Part shown: in pieces, positions 1 to 7,858 of the stretch | How the letters are laid out: every line of letters starts with the position of its first letter | Numbering within the stretch: position 1 is the stretch's first letter | Assembly (NCBI GenBank): GCA_964608025.1 | Contig: CAZSLO010000010.1 | Location: forward strand, 1 to 29,777 | Direction of reading: 5' to 3' | Length of the DNA stretch: 29,777 nt | From: CAZSLO01 sp964608025 | GTDB taxonomy: Bacteria > Chloroflexota > Dehalococcoidia > Lucifugimonadales > CAJWER01 | The notes under the pieces: generated by a model | What the model was told of the DNA's origin: nothing | Databases searched by the model: none | The model's input: the letters and a program-made list of their open reading frames with translations, nothing else | Made by a program: the position numbers and the translations under genes

Positions 1-114
1 CAGCCACTCCCAGGTAGCAAAATCTGCCAGTCGTTCCAAGTCTGATGGCAATAGATATTCATCACGTACCATTTGATTGCTAACAATAAGAACCTTCGGC
101 ATGGATTCTGTCAT
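1..114 (-). CDS. N-terminal fragment of a gene leaving the window, possibly a D-2-hydroxyacid dehydrogenase
   Basis: An open frame starts with ATG at 114 and stays open for 38 codons to the left edge. The start region reads MTESMPKVLIVSNQMV, and a second ATG (residue 5, position 102) would give MPKVLIVSN. A short beta strand directly after the initiator and a following acidic-amphipathic helix (PSDLERLADFA) are what one sees at the N-terminus of D-isomer-specific 2-hydroxyacid dehydrogenases, but 38 residues do not settle the family. It diverges from the small zinc-ribbon gene at 472. The existence of the gene is more certain than the product. Confidence 0.55.
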   Translation of the reverse strand, partial: MTESMPKVLIVSNQMVRDEYLLPSDLERLADFATWEWL

Positions 115-471
115 CGCGGTTTTCCTTAATGCCTGTGATTGTCCAGGTAACCTTGTGTTTATATTGAAGCAAGTACCTGAAGCCAGGCTAACCTCTTAAG
201 CCACGAAGAGTACCGGCTGGATTGTTACTATTCAAGGTGAGGCTACGGTAATTACAGTACTTATATGTATGCAAGAATTAAACCTTCGGGAAAATCAGTA
301 TCTCCCATTGTGTATATCAAGATCTTTTCTGCTATAAAATTCTGTGACCTTGGAGCGATGTGGATCAATAATACGCACCCTGTCATAATGTAATGCGTTG
401 GGCAACTGTGCCCAGTGGAACTATATTCCTAGTAGCAGAAAAAGAATAATACAAATTGGAGGACCAAATCT
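115..471. other. Divergent intergenic region, no gene seen
   Basis: This 357-base gap separates two divergent genes. I find no open frame of credible composition on either strand and no tRNA. It contains a possible extended -10 on the + strand (TGCTATAAA at 330-338), which would give a leader of about 125 bases for the gene at 472, and a small hairpin (TGGGC at 399-403 with GCCCA at 410-414). Neither is strong. The ribosome binding site GGAGG at 459-463 belongs to the next gene. Confidence 0.4.
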
Positions 472-666
472 TTGTCAAATTACACCTGCTCCGACTGTGG
501 ATATGAAGTGGCGAACATAGCATGTGGTAAGTGTGGTTCTGAACTGGAATACAAGCTGATTACTAAAGACGATGGCAGTACCGTAGGAGTTTCTGAGTGC
601 CCAGATGGGTGTGGTCGCATCAAATCTCCGATGTGCTGTGGAGCCGATATGGCAGCACCCAGCTAG
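472..666 (+). CDS. Small zinc-ribbon protein (64 aa)
   Basis: The frame starts with TTG at 472, about eight bases after a TTGGAGGA ribosome binding site. The 64-residue product carries CxxC pairs at C6/C9 and C18/C21 near the N-terminus, then C43, C47 and the pair C55-C56 near the C-terminus (sequence around it: IKSPMCCGADM). This spacing suits one or two structural zinc sites. There is no signal peptide, no membrane segment and no catalytic domain. Seven to eight conserved-looking cysteines in such a short protein argue that it is a real gene. The specific role is unknown: it could bind nucleic acid or another protein, or store metal. It stands alone, 197 bases before the permease gene. Confidence 0.75.
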   Translation: MSNYTCSDCGYEVANIACGKCGSELEYKLITKDDGSTVGVSECPDGCGRIKSPMCCGADMAAPS

Positions 667-683
667 CCGGGATGGGTCTATAT

Positions 684-712
684 TTGATCTAGGTTTATTC
701 GAGTGCTAATAA
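684..712 (+). promoter_or_regulatory. Candidate promoter for the DppB-type permease
   Basis: TTGATC at 684-689, a 17-base spacer, then TGC-TAATAA (extended -10) at 704-712. The -35 matches four of six consensus bases and the -10 is weak without the TG extension. If used, transcription would begin near 719 and leave a leader of about 145 bases before the TTG start at 864. Confidence 0.3.
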
Positions 713-724
713 TTATCTCGATTA

Positions 725-852
725 CCAGGTTCGGATAGAACAGTAGATAGACCCAGGTTCTCCAAAAATCGTACAACCCCAAATACACTTCTGGGTCCGT
801 AGTTGCTCTTGGCCTGGTGAATATCCCTCTATCCCAGGTTCCGAAAGGACAG
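725..852 (+). repeat. Direct and inverted repeats in the leader of the permease gene
   Basis: CCAGGTTC occurs three times, at 725-732, 753-760 and 834-841. The first and third copies extend to 19 bases (725-743 and 834-852) with 16 identical. Inverted repeats are GACCCAG (750-756) with CTGGGTC (791-797), and CCTGG (813-817) with CCAGG (834-838). The CCTGGT at 813-818 could equally pair with ACCAGG at 724-729, so alternative folds are possible. The repeats are read directly from the sequence; a regulatory role is inference. Confidence 0.5.
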
Positions 853-863
853 GTGGCATGTAA

Positions 864-1874
864 TTGATCGAATACATAGCCAGGAGGCTAGTCCTAGGAA
901 TATTCACGGTCTGGGCAATATCTGTTCTTGCATTCATAGTAATCCAATTACCTGAAGGGGATTCGGTCGACCTGACACTAACTCGGTTGTCAGATACCTC
1001 CGACGAATTCCACAACCCAGAGCTTGCCAACGAACTGCGTAAATACTTTGGACTAGACGCTCCTCTACACGTACGATACAGCAGGTGGGCATGGAACCTT
1101 TTGCAAGGGGATCTTGGTCTATCCATTCCTGCCTATAGAGGTTGGAGAATACAGGTCCCAGTTAAGAAGGTGATCGGAGATCGCCTCTGGCTCACAGTTG
1201 CACTTACTGGGTTCACAATGATCGTTACCTGGACTTTAGCTATCCCTATAGGAATTTACTCTGCTACGCGGCATCATTCAATTGGAGACTACGCATTCAC
1301 GTTCGTGGGCTTCGCAGGACTGGCAGTACCCGACTTCCTGCTCGGACTTGTCCTCATGTACGTGGCTTTTGCATATTTTGACCAAAGCGTAGGTGGACTT
1401 TTTTCAGCAGACTACGCGGATGCACACTGGGGATGGCCGAAGATATATGACTTAATCAAGCACCTTTGGGTACCAGCGATTGTATTGGGAACTTCGGGGA
1501 CCGCAAGCCTAATCAGGATCATGCGTAACAATCTATTGGATGAGTTGGGCAAACCTTACGTGATCTCGGCCCAAGCCAGGGGGTGTCATCCCTTAAAAGT
1601 AGTTTTCAAATACCCAGTACGTATTGCCATCAATCCTCTTGTTAGTACGATAGGATACCTACTTCCATCCCTAGTGAGTGGAAGTGTCATTGTATCGGTG
1701 GTACTCAGTCTTCCAACATTGGGACCAATACTGCTGGACGGGATACTTAGCCAAGATAGTCACCTGACTGGGTTCATTATCCTGATGCTGGGCGTTCTCA
1801 CAGTCACTGGCACCCTGATTTCAGACATTTTATTGGCGGTTGTAGATCCCCGTATTAAGCTCTCGGAAAAATAA
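864..1874 (+). CDS. ABC transporter permease, DppB/OppB type
   Basis: This is a 336-residue inner-membrane permease of the peptide/nickel/opine transporter family. The N-terminus (MIEYIARRLVLGIFTVWAI) has the arginine pair before the first membrane helix that is typical of DppB proteins. A periplasmic loop with LRKYFGLDAPLHVRY follows, then five further hydrophobic segments, and the cytoplasmic coupling loop lies around residues 225-255 (LDELGKPYVISAQARGCHP). Length is normal for the family. The start is TTG at 864, seven bases after AGGTGG; just before it, in frame, sits ATG-TAA (858-863). The usual partners (binding protein, DppC, two ATPases) are absent on both sides, so it is an orphan and must work with subunits encoded elsewhere or be a leftover of a broken operon. 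The substrate is unknown. Confidence 0.85.
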   Translation: MIEYIARRLVLGIFTVWAISVLAFIVIQLPEGDSVDLTLTRLSDTSDEFHNPELANELRKYFGLDAPLHVRYSRWAWNLLQGDLGLSIPAYRGWRIQVPVKKVIGDRLWLTVALTGFTMIVTWTLAIPIGIYSATRHHSIGDYAFTFVGFAGLAVPDFLLGLVLMYVAFAYFDQSVGGLFSADYADAHWGWPKIYDLIKHLWVPAIVLGTSGTASLIRIMRNNLLDELGKPYVISAQARGCHPLKVVFKYPVRIAINPLVSTIGYLLPSLVSGSVIVSVVLSLPTLGPILLDGILSQDSHLTGFIILMLGVLTVTGTLISDILLAVVDPRIKLSEK

Positions 1875-1911
1875 TAAGGTCTGATCCAACCTCAAACCTA
1901 GAACACTATAC

Positions 1912-3243
1912 CTATTCGAGTTCTGACAACCTATTAGCCCCGTCTAGCGCAGGACAAATTTCACTGATTGAAATTACCTCACCATTATCGAAAGAGTTAT
2001 TTGCTGCAAAACCTATAACTGCCGATGCAGCTCCTTGCTGGTGTCCCGCGTCTCTTTTAAGTACATCAGGTTCGGCTGAAACATCGAATATTTGCCGTTG
2101 AAGAAGCCTATCACCACCACCATGTCCCCCTTTTGCCAGTGGAATATCGACCTCGTATTGTTCCCCAAACATAGGGTAAACGACCAGACGAGGCGACCAA
2201 CTCGACTCCATGCCGGTTTTTTTGCTATCAGCCGCAACTATATTCGAAGAATGGTTTTCTTCGTACTCGATTCGTCCTTTTGTACCATTGAAAGCAACTC
2301 GAAACCCTTCACGTGGCAAAAATGCATTGAGCGAGTAGTTCAAGACAACCCCCGTCCTGTACTTAACAACAAGGCTCATCGAATCCTCTATCGTTATACC
2401 ATCGCTAAAAACATTCCTGTCCCGCAGATAACCATCATATTTCTCATTATCCATATATAGTTCTTTCATCCGTGCATCTATTGAAATATCAATCGCAAAT
2501 GGATCGGAAGAAGTTTCCTGGCCCGAATAACGGTCATATACGACGGTTTCGCCTCTTGCTTCAGCATTCTGGCGCCCGTAGAAAGCCAGGCGCCCTACTC
2601 CATATACACTGTCTGGAATGGCATCTATCCACCAGTTGACTAGATCGAAATGATGGGTCGCCTTGTGAACTATAAGTCCACCTGAATTCTGTTTTTCACG
2701 ATGCCAGCGGCGGAAATAGTCAGCACCATGACTGGTATTTAACCAGTATTCCATATCTACATGAACAAGGTCACCTATAGTCCCTTCAGAAAGAACCTCT
2801 CGCACTCTCGTGGTACCTGGTGACCACCGATAATTGAAAGCTACACGTAACCTGCGACCCGTGCGTCGTACTGTGTCCATGATAGCGTTACACTTGGTTG
2901 CATCAGTAGTAATTGGTTTTTCAGTAATGACATCGCACCCTAATTCCATCGCCCTGATGATGTACTCATGATGAACGGCGTCAACAGTAGTGACAATTAC
3001 TACGTCTGGCTTGGTTTCTTTGACCATTCGGTCGAATTCTTCGGTGGGGTAAGTATTTACTTCCCCGTATCCCATTTCTTCAATAAGCGTTCGTTTATGC
3101 AAATTTAGTCGACCAGGATTGGGATCGACCAATGCCACCAGTTCACCATGTTGTTGGTAGATCGTTGCCAATGGGTCTATAAACATACGCGCACGTGATC
3201 CGGCACCAACCAATGCATACTTTATCTTCTGAATTTCACCCAT
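1912..3243 (-). CDS. Gfo/Idh/MocA family NAD(P)-dependent oxidoreductase
   Basis: This is a 443-residue cytoplasmic oxidoreductase with an N-terminal Rossmann fold and C-terminal alpha/beta substrate domain. The nucleotide loop is seen at residues 12-18 (VGAGSRARM), the family EKP motif follows at about residue 109 (DVITEKPITTDA), and the substrate-domain segment GGLIVHKATHHFDLVNWW carries the conserved histidine and aspartate. It is longer than the usual 340-390 residues because of an insertion in the C-terminal half. Relatives act on sugars, inositols or related polyols, but the substrate cannot be read from sequence. Start is ATG, preceded by GAGGATAGG. It lies downstream of an aminotransferase on the same strand (97-base gap), suggesting a shared catabolic or amino-sugar pathway. 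Confidence 0.88.
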   Translation of the reverse strand: MGEIQKIKYALVGAGSRARMFIDPLATIYQQHGELVALVDPNPGRLNLHKRTLIEEMGYGEVNTYPTEEFDRMVKETKPDVVIVTTVDAVHHEYIIRAMELGCDVITEKPITTDATKCNAIMDTVRRTGRRLRVAFNYRWSPGTTRVREVLSEGTIGDLVHVDMEYWLNTSHGADYFRRWHREKQNSGGLIVHKATHHFDLVNWWIDAIPDSVYGVGRLAFYGRQNAEARGETVVYDRYSGQETSSDPFAIDISIDARMKELYMDNEKYDGYLRDRNVFSDGITIEDSMSLVVKYRTGVVLNYSLNAFLPREGFRVAFNGTKGRIEYEENHSSNIVAADSKKTGMESSWSPRLVVYPMFGEQYEVDIPLAKGGHGGGDRLLQRQIFDVSAEPDVLKRDAGHQQGAASAVIGFAANNSFDNGEVISISEICPALDGANRLSELE

Positions 3244-3340
3244 ATCCTATCCTCGTATCCAGTATATTTGTTCAAGTAGTTTAATCATAACTGTAGTATT
3301 TTGGCCTTAACAAATCCCAAGAGCTATCTATGGCAGGATC

Positions 3341-4528
3341 TCAAAAAATACCTTCCTGGTGAAACACCTCTGCGAGGATACCTATACCTTCTCTTATCTC
3401 ATCGGCAGAATTATGGCTATACGTAAGGCGTAGATAATTAGCTCCACTACGATCAGCTTTAAACACAGGGCCCGGATTGTATTTAACGTCGGCCTCAACC
3501 GCTTTATCCAAGGCAGCCCATGTATCACTTCCTTCTGGAAGACGAACCCATAACATCATGCCTCCCGCAGGACGATTCCACGCGCAAGAATCAGGGAAAT
3601 TTTCGGCCAGGGCTTCAAGCATTGCATCCCTCTTGATTTTCAAGGAATTCCTAACACTGTCAAGATGATCATCCAAATACTTGTTCAAGTATTCGTGTAC
3701 GCCTATCGCAGCCAAGTGGCTTGGAGAATTTCCACGATCAAAACGAGCCAGTCTATCGAGAACAGGAGCGGGTGCAATGCCGTACCCGAGACGCAAACCA
3801 CATCCTATTAACTTGGTATATGCCGAAACGTACATTACTGCTTCGTTGTCATCTAGGTCCATCATCGTAGGCGGAAGAGTTGGTCCATCTATTCGAAAGT
3901 CTGCATAGGAATCGTTCTCAAGTATCGGCACCTGGAATCTCTGGGATATCTCAACAACCTGCTTTCTTCGCTCGAGGGATAACGTCATTCCCATCGGGTT
4001 TTGGTAGATCGGGATTGTGTATATCAACTTGGGTTGTTTGTCTTTAGCACGTAGCTCCCCGATAACACTTTCTAGTGCATCGGTCCGCATGCCTTGTTCA
4101 TCAGACGGTACATGTATCACATTTGCACGTCGCTGGAGCAACATCTTGATCGTCCCTAGATAACAAAATTCCTCTACCAGTACGAGGTCGCCTGGATCTA
4201 CAAGAACATCTATAAAGCTCTGTATTGCACCTCCCGCACCGGAGGTAAGGAAAACCGACTCAACATCTACATCAAGACCACGATTTTCTTTGAGATTACG
4301 GCAGATCAATTCGCGCATTCTGGTATGACCCTGGGGCGGTGGATATGGGGCCAGGTCAAATGCTTCGTTAAGGAGTCCAGACCCTATAGTTTCTACGAGT
4401 TTTTGAGGTGAAAGCGCGTTGGGATCGGCATATGTTACGGAGAATACGTATTTCGTATCCGCCTTGAGTCCAACCGGCATCTCTACTTCTGCAGATACAT
4501 TTGAGGAGAACAGGGATTCGTAGTGCAT
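3341..4528 (-). CDS. PLP-dependent aminotransferase, class I/II (MocR/LysN-like fold)
   Basis: This is a 395-residue fold-type I aminotransferase. The probable Schiff-base lysine is K239 in SAYTKLIGCG. N177 (QNPMG), D206 and Y208 (ENDSYAD) are the usual pyridoxal-contacting residues, and R246 in GLRLGYG is the phosphate-side arginine. The closest families are 2-aminoadipate/alpha-amino acid aminotransferases of the LysN/ARO8 type; no DNA-binding GntR domain is fused to it. I chose ATG at 4528 because AGGAAAGGAC lies just upstream; an in-frame extension to 4585 has no ribosome site and adds a basic, unconserved-looking stretch. It sits between the MFS gene and the Gfo/Idh/MocA gene. The amino donor and acceptor are unknown. 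Confidence 0.88.
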   Translation of the reverse strand: MHYESLFSSNVSAEVEMPVGLKADTKYVFSVTYADPNALSPQKLVETIGSGLLNEAFDLAPYPPPQGHTRMRELICRNLKENRGLDVDVESVFLTSGAGGAIQSFIDVLVDPGDLVLVEEFCYLGTIKMLLQRRANVIHVPSDEQGMRTDALESVIGELRAKDKQPKLIYTIPIYQNPMGMTLSLERRKQVVEISQRFQVPILENDSYADFRIDGPTLPPTMMDLDDNEAVMYVSAYTKLIGCGLRLGYGIAPAPVLDRLARFDRGNSPSHLAAIGVHEYLNKYLDDHLDSVRNSLKIKRDAMLEALAENFPDSCAWNRPAGGMMLWVRLPEGSDTWAALDKAVEADVKYNPGPVFKADRSGANYLRLTYSHNSADEIREGIGILAEVFHQEGIF

Positions 4529-4587
4529 ATGTCCTTTCCTTTTTTGCCCATCGGGAATTCTCGTCCTTATATACCTGTAAATCAACC

Positions 4588-4623
4588 GGCTATCCTAGTT
4601 TTTATATAGAATCTAGGATAGCC
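4588..4623. repeat. Perfect 11-bp inverted repeat, possible operator or leader hairpin
   Basis: GGCTATCCTAG at 4588-4598 is matched exactly by CTAGGATAGCC at 4613-4623, around a 14-base AT-rich loop. It lies in the 149-base gap between the MFS gene (ending 4678) and the aminotransferase start (4528). Neither strand has a T-run after the second arm, so it does not look like an ordinary intrinsic terminator. A regulator site or an mRNA hairpin separating the two genes is more likely. Confidence 0.6.
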
Positions 4624-4677
4624 TTGGTAAAATTCCCCTGTTGTTGCCTTATACTTAAATGCTAGCCAATTCTGAGT

Positions 4678-5895
4678 TCAAATATTGCGTTTAAATCGTA
4701 CGGGAACCAAGATCAATGCGGCTAAAAATGCAGTAACCGCCGCATACCAAAAGGCGCTCATAATGCCAATCTTTGTCACGAGATACCCGGCTACTACAGG
4801 TGACACAAGTAAGAAAGGTTGGCCAAAGAGTCCCATCACACCCATAGTACTGGCCTGAACTCCCTTTGGAGCAACATCCATAATCGCTGTCTGGGTTATA
4901 TTGAGTATCGGGTAAAAAAACATCCCGAGGGCCCCGACTACCAATCCCAGCCACACGCCATCCGATAACACCACGATGGCCACATACAATACCCCCATAG
5001 CCAAGAAACTTGGGACCAGTATCGCCTTGCGACCAATGCGATCTGACAACACACCCATAACAGGCTGCGAGACGATACCCATGACGTACAATAATGCCAG
5101 GTAGACTCCAAGTACAAACGCAGAATAATCAAGCGTTTCCTTTATATATATTGGGAAAAACGCCAGGATGCTTAATCGGCCCATAGTAATTAAGGTATTT
5201 GAGACCATTACTGCGAGAGTCTGGCGGTAAGCAAACATCGCCCTCATCCCAGATAGGTAAATGCTGAGAGTAGTTCTCTCAGTGTGAACACTCCTCATCA
5301 TTCCCAAGCTACTCCATAGTAGAACTGCAATCAGCAAAGCTGGGACAAGATGGAGTTCCAAGGTCAATTTCCAGTCAACCACAACTATAATGGCACCTAC
5401 AATGACCGGACCAATAGCATCACCGATGCTTGCTCCTACCCCGTGTATTGATAGGGCCATTCCCCGGCGATCAGGAAACTGCACTGATAACGCTCCCATA
5501 GCTGCAGGATGCCACAGCGCCGATCCGATCCCTACCATACCGGATCCTACAAGTACCCAGGTATAGGTTGGTGATGCTCCAATCACGAAAAATGCCAACC
5601 CAAAACTAACGATTGCGCCGGATACAATAACCGCACCTTTACCCCGAAAAGAATCTGCCAATACTCCAGTGATTATTATTAATCCCCCGCCGACCCCCAT
5701 TTGAACAGTTACTATAGTTCCAACCTGGACATCCGATAGATGCAGGTCTGCTTTTATGAATGGAAGGGATAATGACAGAAGATTTGTGTACCAATGCACC
5801 ACAAGGTGGCCGAGAGTCAGGGCACCAAGAAAAGCTAGTTCAGGGCGTCCGACATCATCAACCCAATCCCGGAAATTTTTAATACTTTTTGGCAC
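4678..5895 (-). CDS. Major facilitator superfamily transporter
   Basis: This is a 405-residue integral membrane protein with about 12 hydrophobic segments and a short cytoplasmic N-terminus. The loop 2-3 signature appears as GVLADSFRGKG and again in the second half as GVLSDRIGRKA, the classic MFS duplication. The stretch IGSALWHPAAMGAL around TM4 resembles the fosmidomycin-resistance (Fsr) branch, whose members also carry a histidine-proline there. Start is GTG at 5895 with AGGCGA upstream. The substrate could be a drug, an organic acid or the compound handled by the downstream aminotransferase and dehydrogenase; the sequence does not decide. It is transcribed toward those two genes. Confidence 0.85.
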   Translation of the reverse strand: MPKSIKNFRDWVDDVGRPELAFLGALTLGHLVVHWYTNLLSLSLPFIKADLHLSDVQVGTIVTVQMGVGGGLIIITGVLADSFRGKGAVIVSGAIVSFGLAFFVIGASPTYTWVLVGSGMVGIGSALWHPAAMGALSVQFPDRRGMALSIHGVGASIGDAIGPVIVGAIIVVVDWKLTLELHLVPALLIAVLLWSSLGMMRSVHTERTTLSIYLSGMRAMFAYRQTLAVMVSNTLITMGRLSILAFFPIYIKETLDYSAFVLGVYLALLYVMGIVSQPVMGVLSDRIGRKAILVPSFLAMGVLYVAIVVLSDGVWLGLVVGALGMFFYPILNITQTAIMDVAPKGVQASTMGVMGLFGQPFLLVSPVVAGYLVTKIGIMSAFWYAAVTAFLAALILVPVRFKRNI

Positions 5896-6089
5896 AAGTA
5901 TCGCCTAGATTTACACCACTGAGACAAGTGATACGATTTTGAGCACAAGAACAGGGATTGCATAATACTGCTAGCATCACCTTCTAGTTTTTACGGTCAA
6001 TGGCTAGAAATGTAGAGCGCAGCGTTATACACCTGGTAAAAATATACACGGCTTTTTCAGAGTTGGTTCCTGCTGGACTGAAATAAAAG

Positions 6090-6632
6090 CTATTCAGAAC
6101 GCAATTCAATCAACAAGTTAGCCATCTCAATAGCCGCGAGTCCAGCACTATATCCAGCATTACCCTGGCTATCACTCGTTAAAGTATCCATCGGATCGGG
6201 CTTGCGTTGTGACAGGGGCTTATCGACAAATTCTCCATCCGGACCACCCGACCGGGCAACAGCCTGATCAATAGTGTTAGTAGTTAGTATTCCAAATAAT
6301 ACTGGTACACCCGTTTGCATACCTGCCTGGTTAATCCCCCGGGCTGCTTCTCCAGCCACGTAGTCATAGTGATCGGTCTCTCCTTTAATTACAGAACCGA
6401 GGCAAATCACGGCATTGTAGCCACCAGATCCAGCCATATTTTTCGCAACAATCGGTACTTCAAAGGAACCGGGGACATAAACTACAGAAATATCTTCTCG
6501 GGTTACACAATTAGCATGAAGCGCCGAAAGTGCGCCTTCAAGAAGTCTCTTTGTGATGAACTCATTGAACCGTGCAACTACTATACCTATCTTGAGTCCA
6601 TGTCCCTGTAGGCCACCCTGAATCTCAGGCAT
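6090..6632 (-). CDS. ribH: 6,7-dimethyl-8-ribityllumazine synthase with an unusual insertion
   Basis: The enzyme condenses 5-amino-6-ribitylaminouracil with 3,4-dihydroxy-2-butanone 4-phosphate, the penultimate step of riboflavin synthesis. Family motifs are all present: ARFNEFIT (about residue 20), YVPGSFEVP (52-60), GSVIKGETDHYDYV (79-92) with catalytic H88, and FGILTTNTIDQAVAR with phosphate-binding R127. At 180 residues it is longer than the usual about 155, because some 24 residues (roughly 131-154, rich in D, P and S) are inserted between RSGG and the GNAGYSAGLAAIEMANL segment. The start ATG overlaps the ribBA stop as TAATG, indicating translational coupling. It is the last gene of the operon. 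Confidence 0.95.
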   Translation of the reverse strand: MPEIQGGLQGHGLKIGIVVARFNEFITKRLLEGALSALHANCVTREDISVVYVPGSFEVPIVAKNMAGSGGYNAVICLGSVIKGETDHYDYVAGEAARGINQAGMQTGVPVLFGILTTNTIDQAVARSGGPDGEFVDKPLSQRKPDPMDTLTSDSQGNAGYSAGLAAIEMANLLIELRSE

Positions 6633-7858
6633 TACTTTCCTTCAAAATCTGGCTGTATATCGTCGAGCAGGTGTCCCATCCGTTCACGCTTTGTCTCAAG
6701 ATACCGGCTGTTTTCATTATTGGCTTCTGTGACAATAGGCACCCTCTCAACTATCTCAAGGGATCCATACCCATCAAGACCAGCAAGCTTCCTAGGGTTA
6801 TTAGTCAATATCCGCATCTTGTGGACTCCGAGATCCTCAAGTATCTGGACACCGATTCCATAGTGGCGTATATCAGGTGCAAAACCCAGGCTTACATTCG
6901 CATCAACAGTATCGAGACCATCATCTTGCAAGTGGTAAGCTCTTAACTTGTTGTGTATACCAAGTCCTCGACCTTCCTGCCGCATATACACAAACACTCC
7001 CTTTCCTTCTTCAGCGATCGCGCGTTGAGCGAGCTCCACCTGTTCTCCACAATCACAACGAACGCTACCAAACATGTCACTTGTTAGACATTCGCTATGT
7101 ACCCGGACTAAAGTAGGTTCTTCAGGCTTTATATCACCCATAACAAATGCAATATGTTCATCTTTGTCTACAAGGCTCCGATACGAAACTGCCTCCCATA
7201 TACCATGGACAGTTGGGATACGAGCTTCAGCTACCCGTTCTACTAACTTTTCATGACTACGGCGGTAGGCTATTATCGCGGCTATAGAAATAATGCCAAT
7301 GTCTTTTGTCGATGACAACTCCTCGAGCTGTTCCATTTTCGCCTTCGATCCATCTTCGGCCAAGATCTCACACAAAACACCAGCAGGATAGAGCCCTGCC
7401 ATCTTTGCCAAATCTACTGCTGCCTCCGTGTGACCGGCTCTTACCAATACACCCCCATCTGCGTACCGCAGAGGAAAAACGTGACCTGGTCTCGCAAGAT
7501 CCTCCGGCTTTGTTTCCGGGTCTATCAAGGCCTGGACCGTGGCTGCGCGATCGTGAACCGAAATTCCCGTGGTAGTTCCATCCAGCACATCCACTGATAC
7601 GGTGAAAGCGGTGGTTAAACGGGAGGTGTTGTCCTGCACCATCATCGGAAGCTGAAGCTCCCTAAGTCGTGGAGTTATCATAGGCACACATACCAACCCA
7701 CGACCATGTGACACCATCACGTTTATCGCCTCGGGAGTGGCCTTCTCAGCGGCTATGACTAGGTCTCCCTCGTTCTCACGATCCTCGTCATCAACGATGA
7801 TGAGGTGTCGGCCAGCATTGAAATCCTTGATAGCTTGTTCGATCGTTATATGAGGCAT
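6632..7858 (-). CDS. ribBA: Bifunctional DHBP synthase / GTP cyclohydrolase II
   Basis: This is a 408-residue fusion of the two entry enzymes of riboflavin synthesis. The RibB half (about 1-200) converts ribulose 5-phosphate to dihydroxybutanone phosphate; it shows VDDEDRENEGDLV (22-34), GISVHDRA (98-105) and RAGHTEA (140-146). The RibA half (about 205-400) opens GTP; it has the zinc cysteines C257, C268 and C270 and the GTP-binding RQEGRGLGI motif. Both halves keep their active-site residues, so both activities are expected. The ATG overlaps the ribE stop as TAATG at 7856-7860, and its own stop overlaps ribH in the same way. Confidence 0.96.
   Translation of the reverse strand: MPHITIEQAIKDFNAGRHLIIVDDEDRENEGDLVIAAEKATPEAINVMVSHGRGLVCVPMITPRLRELQLPMMVQDNTSRLTTAFTVSVDVLDGTTTGISVHDRAATVQALIDPETKPEDLARPGHVFPLRYADGGVLVRAGHTEAAVDLAKMAGLYPAGVLCEILAEDGSKAKMEQLEELSSTKDIGIISIAAIIAYRRSHEKLVERVAEARIPTVHGIWEAVSYRSLVDKDEHIAFVMGDIKPEEPTLVRVHSECLTSDMFGSVRCDCGEQVELAQRAIAEEGKGVFVYMRQEGRGLGIHNKLRAYHLQDDGLDTVDANVSLGFAPDIRHYGIGVQILEDLGVHKMRILTNNPRKLAGLDGYGSLEIVERVPIVTEANNENSRYLETKRERMGHLLDDIQPDFEGK

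Noticed and set aside
722..1126. 134-codon frame on the minus strand across the permease leader and gene start
   Set aside because: It is antisense to the well supported permease gene, has no family resemblance and no ribosome site.
2092..2460. 122-codon + strand frame
   Set aside because: Antisense to the Gfo/Idh/MocA gene; composition is not protein-like and there is no start signal.
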